From: an uncultured Sutterella sp.
GTDB taxonomy: Bacteria; Pseudomonadota; Gammaproteobacteria; Burkholderiales; Burkholderiaceae_F
Direction: 5' to 3'
NCBI GenBank assembly: GCA_900552915.1
Contig: USBS01000051.1
Coordinates: 1 to 12,483 of the forward strand
Length of the DNA: 12,483 bases
A model generated the notes under the pieces. The model had not been told where the DNA came from, searched no databases, and worked only from the letters and a program-made list of their open reading frames with translations. The position numbers and the translations under genes were made by a program. Shown one piece after another: positions 5,678 to 12,483 of the stretch. Numbering within the stretch: the stretch's first letter is position 1; each line of letters starts with the position of its first letter.

Positions 5678-7048
5678 ATGCAGACACTTTCCTCTCTTAC
5701 CGCCCTGAGCCCCCTTGACGGCCGCTACGCCCGCCAGTGCGAAGCCCTTCGCGGCATCTTCTCCGAATCGGCTTTCATGAATGCGCGCGTGCGCGTCGAA
5801 GTCGAATGGCTGATTGCGCTTTCCGAAGCCGGTTTTGCCGAACTCGCCCCGATCAGCGCTCACGGACAGGCCTTCCTGCGCGGTCTCGCGGACAACTTCA
5901 CGGAAAGCGACTGCGAAGAAATCAAGACCATTGAAGCGCGCACCAACCACGACGTCAAGGCCGTGGAATACTGGATCAAGGAAAAGGTCGCGCACGACGA
6001 AGAACTCGCCAAGGCGAGCGAATTCGTGCACTTTGCCTGCACGAGCGAAGACATCAACAACACGAGCCACGCGCTGATGCTCACCGCAGGCCGCAAGGCG
6101 CTCGTCGAGCGTCTCACAGCCATTCGCGACCACATCCGTGAATTCGCGCACCGCTGGGCTGCCGTTCCGATGCTCTCCCGCACTCACGGCCAGACTGCCA
6201 GTCCCACCACCGTCGGCAAGGAAATGGCCAACGTTGCCGTTCGTCTGACGCGCATCATCGAAGCCATCGAAGCCGTTAAGTTCTACGCCAAGATGAACGG
6301 CGCCGTGGGCAACTTCAATGCGCATCTGATCGCTTATCCCGACTACGACTGGGAAGCCCACAGCAAGCGCGTGATCGAAGAGCGCCTGGGCGTTACGTTC
6401 AACACGCACACGATTCAGATCGAACCGCACGACTACATGGCCGAGCTCTTCCATGAAATCGAGCGCGCCAACACGGTTCTGATCGACTTCGACCGCGACG
6501 TTTGGGGCTACATCTCGATGGGCTTCTTCAAGCAGAAGTTGAAGGAAGGCGAAGTCGGCAGCTCCACGATGCCGCACAAGGTCAATCCGATCGACTTTGA
6601 AAATTCCGAAGGCAATCTGGGCATCGCCAATGCGCTCTTCGGTCACCTCGCGGGCAAACTGCCGATCAGCCGCTGGCAGCGCGACCTCACCGACTCGACC
6701 GTGCTGCGCAACCTCGGCGTGGCCTTCGGCTACAGCTTTGTGGCCTACGCCGCTCTCGAACGCGGCCTGGGCAAGCTGGAACTCAACGAGCAGGTTGTGG
6801 CCGACGACATCAACCGCGCTTGGGAAGTGCTTGCCGAAGCCGTGCAGACTGTGATGCGCCGTTACGGTGTTCCGAAGCCCTACGAAAAGCTGAAGGCTCT
6901 CACCCGCGGCAAGGGGCACATGACGGCCGAAGTGATGCGCGAATTCATCGCCACGCTCGAAATCCCGGCCGAAGCTAAGGAACGCCTGATGGAACTTACG
7001 CCGGCCACCTACGTGGGCAAGGCCGAAGAGCTCGCCAAGCGCTGCTAA
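5678..7048 (+). CDS. purB: Adenylosuccinate lyase PurB
   Basis: Cytoplasmic tetrameric enzyme acting twice in purine synthesis: it removes fumarate from SAICAR to give AICAR, and from adenylosuccinate to give AMP. The 456 residues equal the length of the E. coli enzyme. N-terminal SPLDGRY (residues 11-17) is the PurB hallmark, followed by EARTNHDVKAVEYWIK, the TSEDINN segment with family substrate-binding residues, and SRTHGQTASPTTVGKE with the catalytic-site His. The superfamily signature GSSTMPHKVNP begins at residue 294. ATG 5678 has an AAGAAA ribosome-like site close upstream and fits the conserved N terminus. It is a single-gene unit: divergent from the Spy-like gene and followed by a strong terminator. 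Confidence 0.97.
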   Translation: MQTLSSLTALSPLDGRYARQCEALRGIFSESAFMNARVRVEVEWLIALSEAGFAELAPISAHGQAFLRGLADNFTESDCEEIKTIEARTNHDVKAVEYWIKEKVAHDEELAKASEFVHFACTSEDINNTSHALMLTAGRKALVERLTAIRDHIREFAHRWAAVPMLSRTHGQTASPTTVGKEMANVAVRLTRIIEAIEAVKFYAKMNGAVGNFNAHLIAYPDYDWEAHSKRVIEERLGVTFNTHTIQIEPHDYMAELFHEIERANTVLIDFDRDVWGYISMGFFKQKLKEGEVGSSTMPHKVNPIDFENSEGNLGIANALFGHLAGKLPISRWQRDLTDSTVLRNLGVAFGYSFVAYAALERGLGKLELNEQVVADDINRAWEVLAEAVQTVMRRYGVPKPYEKLKALTRGKGHMTAEVMREFIATLEIPAEAKERLMELTPATYVGKAEELAKRC

Positions 7049-7076
7049 ACCGCCAGCTGAGCTTCGTCTCTAAATC

Positions 7077-7115
7077 AACCGACGCGTCCTGTTTTCAGGC
7101 CGCGTCGGTTTTTTC
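7077..7115 (+). terminator. Rho-independent terminator of purB
   Basis: Perfect 10-bp arms AACCGACGCG (7077-7086) and CGCGTCGGTT (7101-7110) enclose a further CCTG/CAGG stem (7088-7091, 7096-7099) with a TTTT loop. A T-run (7109-7114) follows directly. It starts 28 nt after the purB stop. Confidence 0.93.
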
Positions 7116-7201
7116 TCTCGAGAATGGTAATACCTCAAAAAGACAGCAAAATCTCTGCTTTTTAGATCAAACCACCTAGGCGCGCGGCACCTCTCTCAGG
7201 T

Positions 7202-7207
7202 TATATT
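7202..7207 (+). promoter_or_regulatory. Putative -10 element of the MetQ-like gene
   Basis: TATATT (5 of 6 to TATAAT) lies 37 nt before the TTG start and after the purB terminator. The sequence 17 nt upstream is G/C-rich with no -35 match, so an activator or a non-standard promoter is possible. No SAM riboswitch or other recognisable leader is seen between 7116 and 7244. Confidence 0.35.
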
Positions 7208-7244
7208 GCTCGGACTCGACAAAAACACTCTGGGAGAAATTCAA

Positions 7245-8021
7245 TTGAAAAAGCAGATTCTGACCGCAGCCTTGCTTTCGCTTCTGGCCGGAAGCCTCAC
7301 TGCAGCCGAACTCACCGTTGCCGCAACCCCCGTGCCGCACGGCGACATTCTGCGGCTGGTGGCGCCGGATCTGAAGGCGGCCGGCTTTGACCTCAAGGTT
7401 GTGGAATTTTCCGACTTCGTTAGCCCCAACATTGCGCTTGATGCGGGCGAAGTCACGGCCAACTACTACCAGCACAAGCCCTTTTTGGACGATGCGGTCA
7501 AAAGCCGCGGCTTAAAGATCGCTTCGGTTGCGCCGATTCACATTCTCCCGATGGCGGCCTACTCCAAGCGCGTGAAGTCCTTAAACGACCTCGAAAAAGG
7601 CGCCCGCATTTCGATTCCGAATGACCCAGCAAACGGCGGCCGTGCGCTATTGCTTTTGCAGGCCGCAGGCCTCATCAAATTGAAGGACGGCGCCGGCGCC
7701 ACCGCCACGCCTTTGGACATCGCCGACAACCCCAAGCGTCTGCGCTTTACCGAAGTGGAGGCCGCCCAGGTGCCGCGCACTCTCGACGACGTTGACGTTG
7801 CCATCGTCAACTCCAACTACGCTCTGGGCGTCGGACTCAACCCCATCAAAGACTCGATCTATCTGGAAAACAAAGACAGCCCCTATGCCGTGGTGGTCGC
7901 CTGCCGTCTCGGCGATGAAAAGAGTCCCGCCGTGCAGGCGCTCGTAAAAGCACTGACGAGTCCCAAGGTCAAGCAGTACATGCTCGACAACTACAAGGGC
8001 GGCGTGGTGCCGGTGTTCTAA
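7245..8021 (+). CDS. MetQ/NlpA-family periplasmic substrate-binding protein (methionine-type ABC transporter), no lipobox
   Basis: A 258-residue substrate-binding component of the NlpA/MetQ family, whose members deliver methionine or related amino acids to a MetNI ABC permease. Family landmarks are TVAATPVPHGDIL near the mature N terminus, VEFSDFVSPNIALDAGEVTANYYQHKPFLD, IHILPMAAYS, ISIPNDPANGGRALLLLQ, and a terminal KGGVVPVF. TTG 7245 is chosen as start because GGGAGA (7232-7237) sits 7 nt upstream and the product begins MKKQILTAALLSLLAG, a proper signal peptide; the upstream in-frame start near 7206 lies within the -10. Odd: the expected lipobox Cys is absent (LLAGSLTAAE, Ser where Cys would be), so the protein should be cleaved near TAA-E and be soluble. 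No metN or metI is adjacent; it is an orphan binding protein flanked by terminators. Ligand unproven. Confidence 0.92.
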   Translation: MKKQILTAALLSLLAGSLTAAELTVAATPVPHGDILRLVAPDLKAAGFDLKVVEFSDFVSPNIALDAGEVTANYYQHKPFLDDAVKSRGLKIASVAPIHILPMAAYSKRVKSLNDLEKGARISIPNDPANGGRALLLLQAAGLIKLKDGAGATATPLDIADNPKRLRFTEVEAAQVPRTLDDVDVAIVNSNYALGVGLNPIKDSIYLENKDSPYAVVVACRLGDEKSPAVQALVKALTSPKVKQYMLDNYKGGVVPVF

Positions 8022-8037
8022 CCGATCCGCTTGATTT

Positions 8038-8096
8038 TTTGCCGCATAGCCGCCTAACGTCCCGCACCGGGTCTGGCGGCTTTTTCGTGCGGCAAA
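8038..8096 (+). terminator. Terminator of the MetQ-like gene, nested inside a second inverted repeat
   Basis: AGCCGCC (8048-8054) pairs with GGCGGCT (8075-8081) and is followed by a T-run (8081-8085), a standard terminator with an inner CCCG/CGGG stem (8061-8064, 8068-8071). Outside it, TTTGCCGCA (8038-8046) and TGCGGCAAA (8088-8096) are perfect 9-bp arms that could extend the stem around the T-run. Confidence 0.85.
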
Positions 8097-8158
8097 CCCG
8101 GGCTGCGCAAATCGGGCCAGGCTCTGCAAATCGTCAGGCAGGCCTCAGAAGGCTCGGT

Positions 8159-8164
8159 TAAAAT
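8159..8164 (+). promoter_or_regulatory. Putative -10 element of gltX
   Basis: TAAAAT (5 of 6 to consensus), 105 nt before the chosen gltX ATG. It would leave a leader of about 100 nt with no recognised structure. No strong -35 hexamer is seen. Confidence 0.35.
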
Positions 8165-8269
8165 GTCGTGTTTTCCAAGGCCGGCGATTGTCGCAAGACA
8201 CATTGCCCGAGCCGGATGATCTGCACTGTCTGCGCCGCATGCGCAATGACTCATAAAGACAAAAGCGAA

Positions 8270-9673
8270 ATGAAAGAAATTCGTACCCGCATCGCTCCGT
8301 CTCCCACGGGCATGATGCATCTGGGCACCGCCCGCACCGCTATCTACTGCTGGGCCGTGGCCCGTCACTTCGGCGGCAAATTCCTGCTTCGCATTGAAGA
8401 CACCGACCAGAAGCGCTCCACGGATGAAGCCACCCAAGTCATTCTCGACTCGATGAAGTGGCTCAACCTCGACTACGACGAAGGTCCCATCTACCAGATG
8501 GATCGTCTTGAACGCTATCGCGAAGTTGTTGATGAACTCATGGCCAAAGGGCTGGCCTACAAGTGCTATGCCACGCCCGAAGAGCTCGACGCCATGCGCG
8601 AGGCGCAGCGCGCCGCCGGCATCAAACCTCGCTACGACGGCCGCTGGCGCCCCGAAAACTGCGTCGGCAAGCCTATTCCGGAAGGCGTCAAGCCCGTGAT
8701 CCGCTTCCGCAATCCCGACGACGGCGAAGTAACCTGGGACGACGCCGTCTACGGCCGCATCACGATCGCCAATAAGGAATTGGACGATCTGATCATCATG
8801 CGCGACGGCATTCCCACCTACAACTTCGCGGTTGTGGTCGACGACTGGGATATGAAGGTGAGTCATGTGATCCGCGGTGCGGACCACATCAACAACACCC
8901 CGCGCCAGATCAATCTCTACAACGCGCTCGGCGCCGAAGTGCCGGTGTTTGCGCATCTGCCGCTCATCAACGGTCCCGACGGCCAGAAGCTTTCCAAGCG
9001 CCACGGCTCGGTTTCCGTCATGGAATACGAAGCCCGCGGCTTCCTGCCCGAAGCCGTGTTCAACTACCTCGCCCGTCTGGGCTGGGGCCACGGCAACATG
9101 GAAAAGTTCACGCGCGACGAACTCGCCGAAGTGTTCGAACTGCGCGGCGTTTCGAAGGCTGCCGCCCGCATCGACTTCAAGAAGTTCGAGTGGCTCAACG
9201 CTCAGTACATGAAGGAAGCCGACGACAAGCGTCTGGCAGACCTCGTCAAGCCCCGCATTGAAAAGCGCGGCGGCAAGGTCGAAGGCGGCCCCGATCTCGC
9301 AGGCGTCTGCGCGCTCTTGAAGACCCGCGCCTCCACGCTTGAAGCGCTCGCCGATCAGGCCATGTTCTTCTTCAAGCCCGCCGAACTGACGGCGGAAACC
9401 GCAAAGGCCGTTCTGACGGAAGAAAACCGCAAGGCGCTCGATGCATTCGTTGAAGGCATCGAAAAGCTCGAAAGCTTCACGGCGCCCGAAATCTACGGTG
9501 TCATCAAGAGCGTCATGGAAGCACAGGGCATCAAGATGGGCCCGGTAGCCAATCCTCTGCGCGTTCTGGTTTGCTGCGCCGATAAGGTACCGCAGATCGA
9601 CAAGACGCTGGAACTCTTCGGCAAGGACGAAGTCTTGAAGCGCATCGCAGCCGGCATTGCGCTTGCCGGCTGA
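8270..9673 (+). CDS. gltX: Glutamate--tRNA ligase GltX
   Basis: Class I aminoacyl-tRNA synthetase that charges tRNA-Glu with glutamate in the cytoplasm. The 467 residues match the family. The Rossmann-fold start TRIAPSPTGMMHLGTARTA (from residue 6) carries the HIGH-equivalent H17-L-G-T20, followed by the LRIEDTDQ motif. Other family landmarks are YNFAVVVDDWDMKVSHVIRG and the KMSKS-equivalent K240-L-S-K-R244. The remainder is the anticodon-binding helical domain. ATG 8270 is preferred because the family starts 5-9 residues before RTRxAPSPTG. An ATG at 8246 would add 8 residues (MTHKDKSE), and a GTG at 8168 would add 34, including many Cys and no similarity I know; neither has a clear ribosome site. 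Monocistronic, with terminators on both sides. Confidence 0.97.
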   Translation: MKEIRTRIAPSPTGMMHLGTARTAIYCWAVARHFGGKFLLRIEDTDQKRSTDEATQVILDSMKWLNLDYDEGPIYQMDRLERYREVVDELMAKGLAYKCYATPEELDAMREAQRAAGIKPRYDGRWRPENCVGKPIPEGVKPVIRFRNPDDGEVTWDDAVYGRITIANKELDDLIIMRDGIPTYNFAVVVDDWDMKVSHVIRGADHINNTPRQINLYNALGAEVPVFAHLPLINGPDGQKLSKRHGSVSVMEYEARGFLPEAVFNYLARLGWGHGNMEKFTRDELAEVFELRGVSKAAARIDFKKFEWLNAQYMKEADDKRLADLVKPRIEKRGGKVEGGPDLAGVCALLKTRASTLEALADQAMFFFKPAELTAETAKAVLTEENRKALDAFVEGIEKLESFTAPEIYGVIKSVMEAQGIKMGPVANPLRVLVCCADKVPQIDKTLELFGKDEVLKRIAAGIALAG

Positions 9674-9701
9674 TTGCCGTAAGAAAAGCTGCTCAAGAGC
9701 A

Positions 9702-9735
9702 AACGGCCGCTTCTTTCGGGAAGCGGCCGTTTTTT
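9702..9735 (+). terminator. Rho-independent terminator of gltX
   Basis: Perfect arms AACGGCCGCTTC (9702-9713) and GAAGCGGCCGTT (9720-9731), 6-nt loop, then a T-run ending at 9735. It starts 28 nt after the gltX stop and lies 19 nt from the stop of the convergent exporter gene. The minus strand has only TTT on the other side, so it is weaker in that direction. Confidence 0.93.
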
Positions 9736-9754
9736 CGAGTCAATCGACAAACCG

Positions 9755-10399
9755 TCATTTAGCGAGCAACGACCAGAGAACGCCGATTGCCAAAAGCCAG
9801 AAAAGAACAGCGCTTACCTTGTTCACCCAGAAAGAGAACTTTTTATTTTGCAGGTAATGTGAAGCGGTTGCCGCGAGAACCCCGTAGCTCAGATGAACCG
9901 CAAGCCCTACAGCCGCAAAGATGCTGATCAACTGCGTCATGCGCGTGACGTAGTCGTGCTCGGGCGTGATGAACTGCGGCAGCAGCGAAAGCAGAAAAAC
10001 GATCAGCATCGGGTTGGTCGTTTGCAGCAGCGCTGCTCCGACGTAGGCCGAGCGAATATTGTGCGACGCCACTTTGTCTTCCACCGTGGGATTGCCGCCC
10101 GCAGCAGCGATGTTAAGCGGCTTGGCAATCCAGTTCTTCCAACCGAACCAAACAAGCATCAAAGCACCGATCCCCTGCAGACCATAGAAAAGCATGGGGG
10201 TAGCCTGAATGACGGCGCCAAGACCGGTCGCCGACACGATCGACATGATGACGATGCCTGTGCAGTTTCCGAGCGGCGCCGTCCAGGCACCTTTTCTGCC
10301 CAGACGAAACGCGGCAGTGACGGTGTAGAGCACACCCGCGCCGGGCGTGATGCAGGCTACGAACGCCACAAAGGCAAAAAACCAAAGATCGCCGCTCAT
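9755..10399 (-). CDS. LysE/RhtB-family amino-acid exporter
   Basis: A 214-residue inner-membrane protein with the length and layout of the LysE/RhtB translocators, which export amino acids or derivatives by proton exchange. The N-terminal segment (residues 3-25) holds the family motif ITPGAGVLYTV followed by FRLGRKGAWTAPLGNCTG. Further hydrophobic segments include VIMSIVSATGLGAVI, IGALMLVWFGWKNWI (the family's W-x-G-x-K-like element), ALLQTTNPMLIVFLLSLLPQFI (written here as ALLQTTNPML and IVFLLSLLPQFI), a segment around FAAVGLAVHLSYGVLAA, and a last one near the C terminus, about six in all. ATG 10399 is preferred to the upstream start at 10441: it begins directly before the first membrane helix and has GGAAAAG upstream. 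Substrate cannot be told from sequence. Confidence 0.9.
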   Translation of the reverse strand: MSGDLWFFAFVAFVACITPGAGVLYTVTAAFRLGRKGAWTAPLGNCTGIVIMSIVSATGLGAVIQATPMLFYGLQGIGALMLVWFGWKNWIAKPLNIAAAGGNPTVEDKVASHNIRSAYVGAALLQTTNPMLIVFLLSLLPQFITPEHDYVTRMTQLISIFAAVGLAVHLSYGVLAATASHYLQNKKFSFWVNKVSAVLFWLLAIGVLWSLLAK

Positions 10400-10476
10400 G
10401 ATTTTGCTTTTCCGGTTGGACACATAGGCTCGTGCCGCCAACTATACGCCGTAGGCTTATTTTTCGGGCGAGTCCG

Positions 10477-11049
10477 CTATACGGAAAGTGCTTTCAAAAT
10501 TTCGGGAGCAACACCTTCGAGTCGTTCGATCTTGCTCGTCCATGCCTGCGGACTGTCGATCTCGATAAGCGTCCAGCCGCAAGCAATGGCTTTGCGTCGC
10601 ACCTCGGCGTGCTCTCTGAGGAGCGATTCCAGTGTCGGCATCTCCTGGTGAACACGTGCCTCGACATTGTCTGCATGCCGACAGATAAGCTCATAGTGCT
10701 TCCGCAGATAGGCCTCCGTAAACACGACGGCAAGCAACGCTGCCCGCGACGGCCCCAACTGCCGGACCAAGGCTGCCGTTTCGTCAAACGGCAGATAGAC
10801 GCCTTCAATCACAAGATGTTGCCCGTTTTCATCGGCCGTAAATGCCATTTCCCGCACAATCGGCCAAAGTTGTTTCTCAATAGCCACGTCGTCTTCGGGC
10901 GTCAAGTCGGCAAATCCGGCGGCACCGGATCGAATCAGTCCCATCTTAAGAAGATCCATCGAAAGCACGCCTGCTCCGGTTGCTTTAGCAAGCGAACGAG
11001 CGAGTGACGATTTTCCGGCGTGCGTGGCGCCCTGCAGAAAAACGATCAT
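10477..11049 (-). CDS. Small P-loop kinase-like protein (AAA/zeta-toxin-like fold)
   Basis: A 190-residue protein that opens directly with a P-loop: MIVFLQGATHAGKSS, Walker A G7-S14/S15. It continues with LSMDLLKMGLIRSG, where D in SMD is a typical acid following the second strand, then QLWPIVREMAF and HLVIEGVYLPF. The order of these elements matches small ATP-dependent kinase-like proteins, often labelled 2-phosphoglycerate kinase, zeta-toxin-like or AAA family, that I associate mainly with Firmicutes and other gut bacteria. The substrate is unknown, and I see no adjacent antitoxin-type gene. ATG 11049 starts one strand before the P-loop, but there is no clear ribosome site. Divergent from the GNAT gene (91-nt gap) and in the same direction as the LysE-like gene, 77 nt upstream of it. 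Confidence 0.8.
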   Translation of the reverse strand: MIVFLQGATHAGKSSLARSLAKATGAGVLSMDLLKMGLIRSGAAGFADLTPEDDVAIEKQLWPIVREMAFTADENGQHLVIEGVYLPFDETAALVRQLGPSRAALLAVVFTEAYLRKHYELICRHADNVEARVHQEMPTLESLLREHAEVRRKAIACGWTLIEIDSPQAWTSKIERLEGVAPEILKALSV

Positions 11050-11100
11050 GACTGAAAAGCAAAGAGGTCCGACAAATTAAAGAAAATGATACTTAGGCCG

Positions 11101-11106
11101 TACAAT
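11101..11106 (+). promoter_or_regulatory. Putative -10 element of the GNAT-azlCD group
   Basis: TACAAT (5 of 6 to TATAAT), 34 nt before the GNAT ATG, in the A/T-rich gap between the divergent kinase-like and GNAT genes. The -35 region shows only a weak TTAAAG (11077-11082). Confidence 0.35.
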
Positions 11107-11140
11107 GGCGGCTTGTTCACTGATATAGCATCCAAACCAT

Positions 11141-11602
11141 ATGAAGCTTATTGCCATCACCGACCGTACGTCCGATCTGGTTTACGAACTCACTGTCCTC
11201 TGGGAAGCCAGCGTGCGTGCCACGCACAAGTTCCTCAGCAACGACGAAATCCTGATGATCAAACAGTACGTCCCCGAGGCTTTCCGCGGCGTACCCTCGC
11301 TTACGGCGGCCGTGGATGATTCGGGCAAGATCCTGGGCTTTATCGGTACAGCCGAAAAACGCATCGAGATGCTCTTTGTTGCTCCCGAGCTGCGCGGGCA
11401 GGGCATCGGCAGAAAACTGTTGGAAAATGCGGTTGAAAACCAAAACGTCGACGAAGTTACCGTCAACGAGCAAAATCCTCAGGCTGTCGGGTTTTACGAA
11501 CACATGGGTTTTGAAACCTACAAGCGCACGCCGCTGGACGAACAAGGCAATCCCTACCCGCTTCTTTATATGCGCCGCAAGTCGACTCAGCAGCCGGCCT
11601 GA
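11141..11602 (+). CDS. GNAT-family N-acetyltransferase, YjaB-like
   Basis: A 153-residue acetyl-CoA-dependent acetyltransferase. The acetyl-CoA-binding motif A is LFVAPELRGQGIGRKLL (residues 78-94, RGQGIG at 85-90). Motif B is VNEQNPQAVGFYEHMGF (108-124), with Y119 at the position of the usual general acid. The C-terminal DEQGNPYPLLYM and the early SVRATHKFLS are very like E. coli YjaB as I recall it, so a YjaB-type enzyme is the best description; its substrate is not established. ATG 11141 gives a typical full-length GNAT. The stop lies 33 nt before azlC and no terminator intervenes, so it probably leads the azlCD operon. Confidence 0.88.
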   Translation: MKLIAITDRTSDLVYELTVLWEASVRATHKFLSNDEILMIKQYVPEAFRGVPSLTAAVDDSGKILGFIGTAEKRIEMLFVAPELRGQGIGRKLLENAVENQNVDEVTVNEQNPQAVGFYEHMGFETYKRTPLDEQGNPYPLLYMRRKSTQQPA

Positions 11603-11635
11603 CATCCGGCGGTCTCTGCGACTTGAGCTTTTGTT

Positions 11636-12391
11636 ATGACCGACACTTCTTTTGCCAATGCTCGCCGCGGCTTCTATGCAGCTCTGCCTTTCTGGCTGGG
11701 CTTCTTTCCGCTCGGCTTCATTTTGGGTGCTCAGGCTGCCAGCAAAGGCATGAGCGTACCCACGGCTGCCGCCATGTCGTTTTTCAATTACGCGGGCGGC
11801 AGTGAATTTGCGGCAGTTGCCCTTTGGACAGCGACGCCTCCGGTGCTGCTCATCGCTTTTACGACATGGCTCATCAACAGCCGCCACATCGTGATGGGCA
11901 TGGCGCTGTCGCTCTACACCAAGAAGCTTTCGTTCGGCAAAAGTCTCTTCGTCTTCTTTTTGATGTGCGACGAAGTCTGGGCCGTCAGCATGCGTGAGAT
12001 CACTCGACAAAAAGCATCCGGCACGCCCGAAGAGGATTGTTTCTCCTACGCTTTTCACGTCGGAACAGGCCTGGGCTTTTGGCTTCCCTGGACCTGCTCG
12101 ACGGCGTTGGGCGCCTTCTTGGGCGGTTCCTTGGGCGACCTCAACCAATGGGGCTTTTCAATGGCTTTTCCCGCCACGTTCATCACGCTCATCGTGCTGA
12201 TGTGGCCGGGTTTTAAAAACGCTCTGCCGCTTGCCGCAAGCGCTGCTGTTTCGGCTGTTGCGAGCTTCTGGCTCGCTTCACACTGGTGCGTACTGCTCGG
12301 AACACTCACAGGGCTAGCACTGGCTGCGCTGCTGCCCGGCAACCAGGACAGCGGCAGCACGTCGATCGAGGACGGTCATCATGCCGGCTGA
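11636..12391 (+). CDS. azlC: AzlC family branched-chain amino-acid exporter, large subunit
   Basis: A 251-residue inner-membrane protein of the AzlC (LIV-E) family, which together with the small AzlD subunit exports branched-chain amino acids or analogues. The first part shows the characteristic ALPFWLGFFPLGFILGAQA (residues about 16-34), AAMSFFNYAGGSEFAAVAL, TTWLINSRHIVMGMAL with the N-x-R-H motif of the family, and a FFLMCDEVWAVS stretch. Several more hydrophobic segments follow. The tail (GNQDSGSTSIEDGHHAG) is polar. The ribosome site before ATG 11636 is weak (TTGAG). The last 11 nt overlap the start of azlD, the usual sign of coupled translation. Confidence 0.93.
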   Translation: MTDTSFANARRGFYAALPFWLGFFPLGFILGAQAASKGMSVPTAAAMSFFNYAGGSEFAAVALWTATPPVLLIAFTTWLINSRHIVMGMALSLYTKKLSFGKSLFVFFLMCDEVWAVSMREITRQKASGTPEEDCFSYAFHVGTGLGFWLPWTCSTALGAFLGGSLGDLNQWGFSMAFPATFITLIVLMWPGFKNALPLAASAAVSAVASFWLASHWCVLLGTLTGLALAALLPGNQDSGSTSIEDGHHAG

Positions 12392-12483
12392 CATCTGGGC
12401 CTTTCCCAACGCACAGGAAGCGCTCACCATCTTTGCGATGTTCTGCGCGACGTATTCGACTCGTTTAATCGGCTGGCTCGTGC
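12381..12483 (+). CDS. azlD: AzlD family small subunit, N-terminal part (truncated by window)
   Basis: An ATG at 12381, 11 nt inside the azlC end in a different frame, opens a frame to the window edge. Its 34 residues begin MPADIWAFPNAQ and continue with TIFAMFCATYSTRLIGW, the amphipathic T-Y-x-T/S-R segment that starts AzlD proteins. Position directly behind azlC supports the assignment. It would be the partner subunit of the exporter. The rest lies outside the window. Confidence 0.82.
   Translation, partial: MPADIWAFPNAQEALTIFAMFCATYSTRLIGWLV

Noticed and set aside
5369..6919. 516-residue open frame on the minus strand across purB
   Set aside because: It is antisense to a full, well-conserved purB and arises from the codon bias (frequent GAA/GCC/CGC). 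Its sequence has no family character.
7116..7244. SAM or other methionine riboswitch upstream of the MetQ-like gene
   Set aside because: The leader after the likely start site is only about 30 nt and shows no multi-helix structure or conserved riboswitch core.
8168..8269. 34-residue Cys-rich N-terminal extension of GltX, or a leader peptide
   Set aside because: No ribosome site, the GTG lies within a few bases of the likely -10, and GltX proteins start just before RTRxAPSPTG. A leader peptide cannot be supported.
8054..9091. 345-residue minus-strand open frame opposite gltX
   Set aside because: Shadow of gltX; it also runs through the MetQ-like gene's terminator.
10477..11602. Toxin-antitoxin pair made of the zeta-toxin-like kinase and the GNAT gene
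   Set aside because: The genes are divergent, the GNAT is YjaB-like rather than a TacT-type toxin, and no small antitoxin gene lies next to either.
11117..12148. 343-residue minus-strand open frame opposite GNAT and azlC
   Set aside because: Shadow of two recognisable genes, with no family features.
1..12483. CRISPR array, tRNA or rRNA genes, insertion sequence or prophage
   Set aside because: No regularly spaced direct repeats, cloverleaf with CCA-type 3' end, rRNA segments, transposase, integrase or terminal inverted repeats were seen on reading both strands.

Overview
The window is ordinary chromosomal DNA from a Gram-negative bacterium. Protein character (a 456-residue PurB, MurI, GltX, signal peptides, Spy-like periplasmic protein) and GC-rich, Glu-GAA-biased coding suggest a betaproteobacterium. 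A gut Sutterellaceae-type Burkholderiales is my best guess, but this is inference and I ran no search. Gene density is high, with short intergenic gaps and several clear Rho-independent terminators. I see no rRNA, tRNA, IS element, prophage or CRISPR array.

Layout. 1-106 is the tail of an unidentified CDS, followed 8 nt later by murI (glutamate racemase, peptidoglycan precursor). At 1002-2270 lie two + strand flavoprotein-type genes: a small YdjA-like nitroreductase and a flavodoxin-like protein with an apparent Tat signal. At 2358-3587 is a stand-alone AAA/DUF4143 ATPase preceded by a 23-bp-period tandem repeat and a small palindrome. It converges on a minus-strand DUF72 gene (3599-4636). 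Upstream of that, on the same strand, is a Spy/CpxP-like periplasmic protein (4743-5372) with a duplicated Gly/His/Met/Cys-rich tail. Two hairpins, one a good terminator, separate the last two genes.

5678-7048 is purB (adenylosuccinate lyase) with a strong terminator. 7245-8021 is a MetQ/NlpA-type substrate-binding protein with a TTG start and no lipobox cysteine, followed by another terminator. 8270-9673 is gltX (glutamyl-tRNA synthetase), also with a terminator. It converges on a LysE/RhtB-type exporter (9755-10399, minus). 10477-11049 (minus) is a small P-loop kinase-like protein, divergent from a + strand group made of a YjaB-like GNAT acetyltransferase, azlC, and the start of azlD, which overlaps azlC by 11 nt and runs off the edge.

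Housekeeping genes (murI, purB, gltX) are interspersed with amino-acid transport genes (MetQ-like, LysE-like, AzlCD) and redox or envelope-stress genes. No multi-gene novel system is evident. The most interesting items are local: the duplicated metal-ligand-rich tail, the non-lipidated MetQ-like protein, the palindromes over two likely promoters, and a terminator placed just before the DUF72 ribosome binding site.
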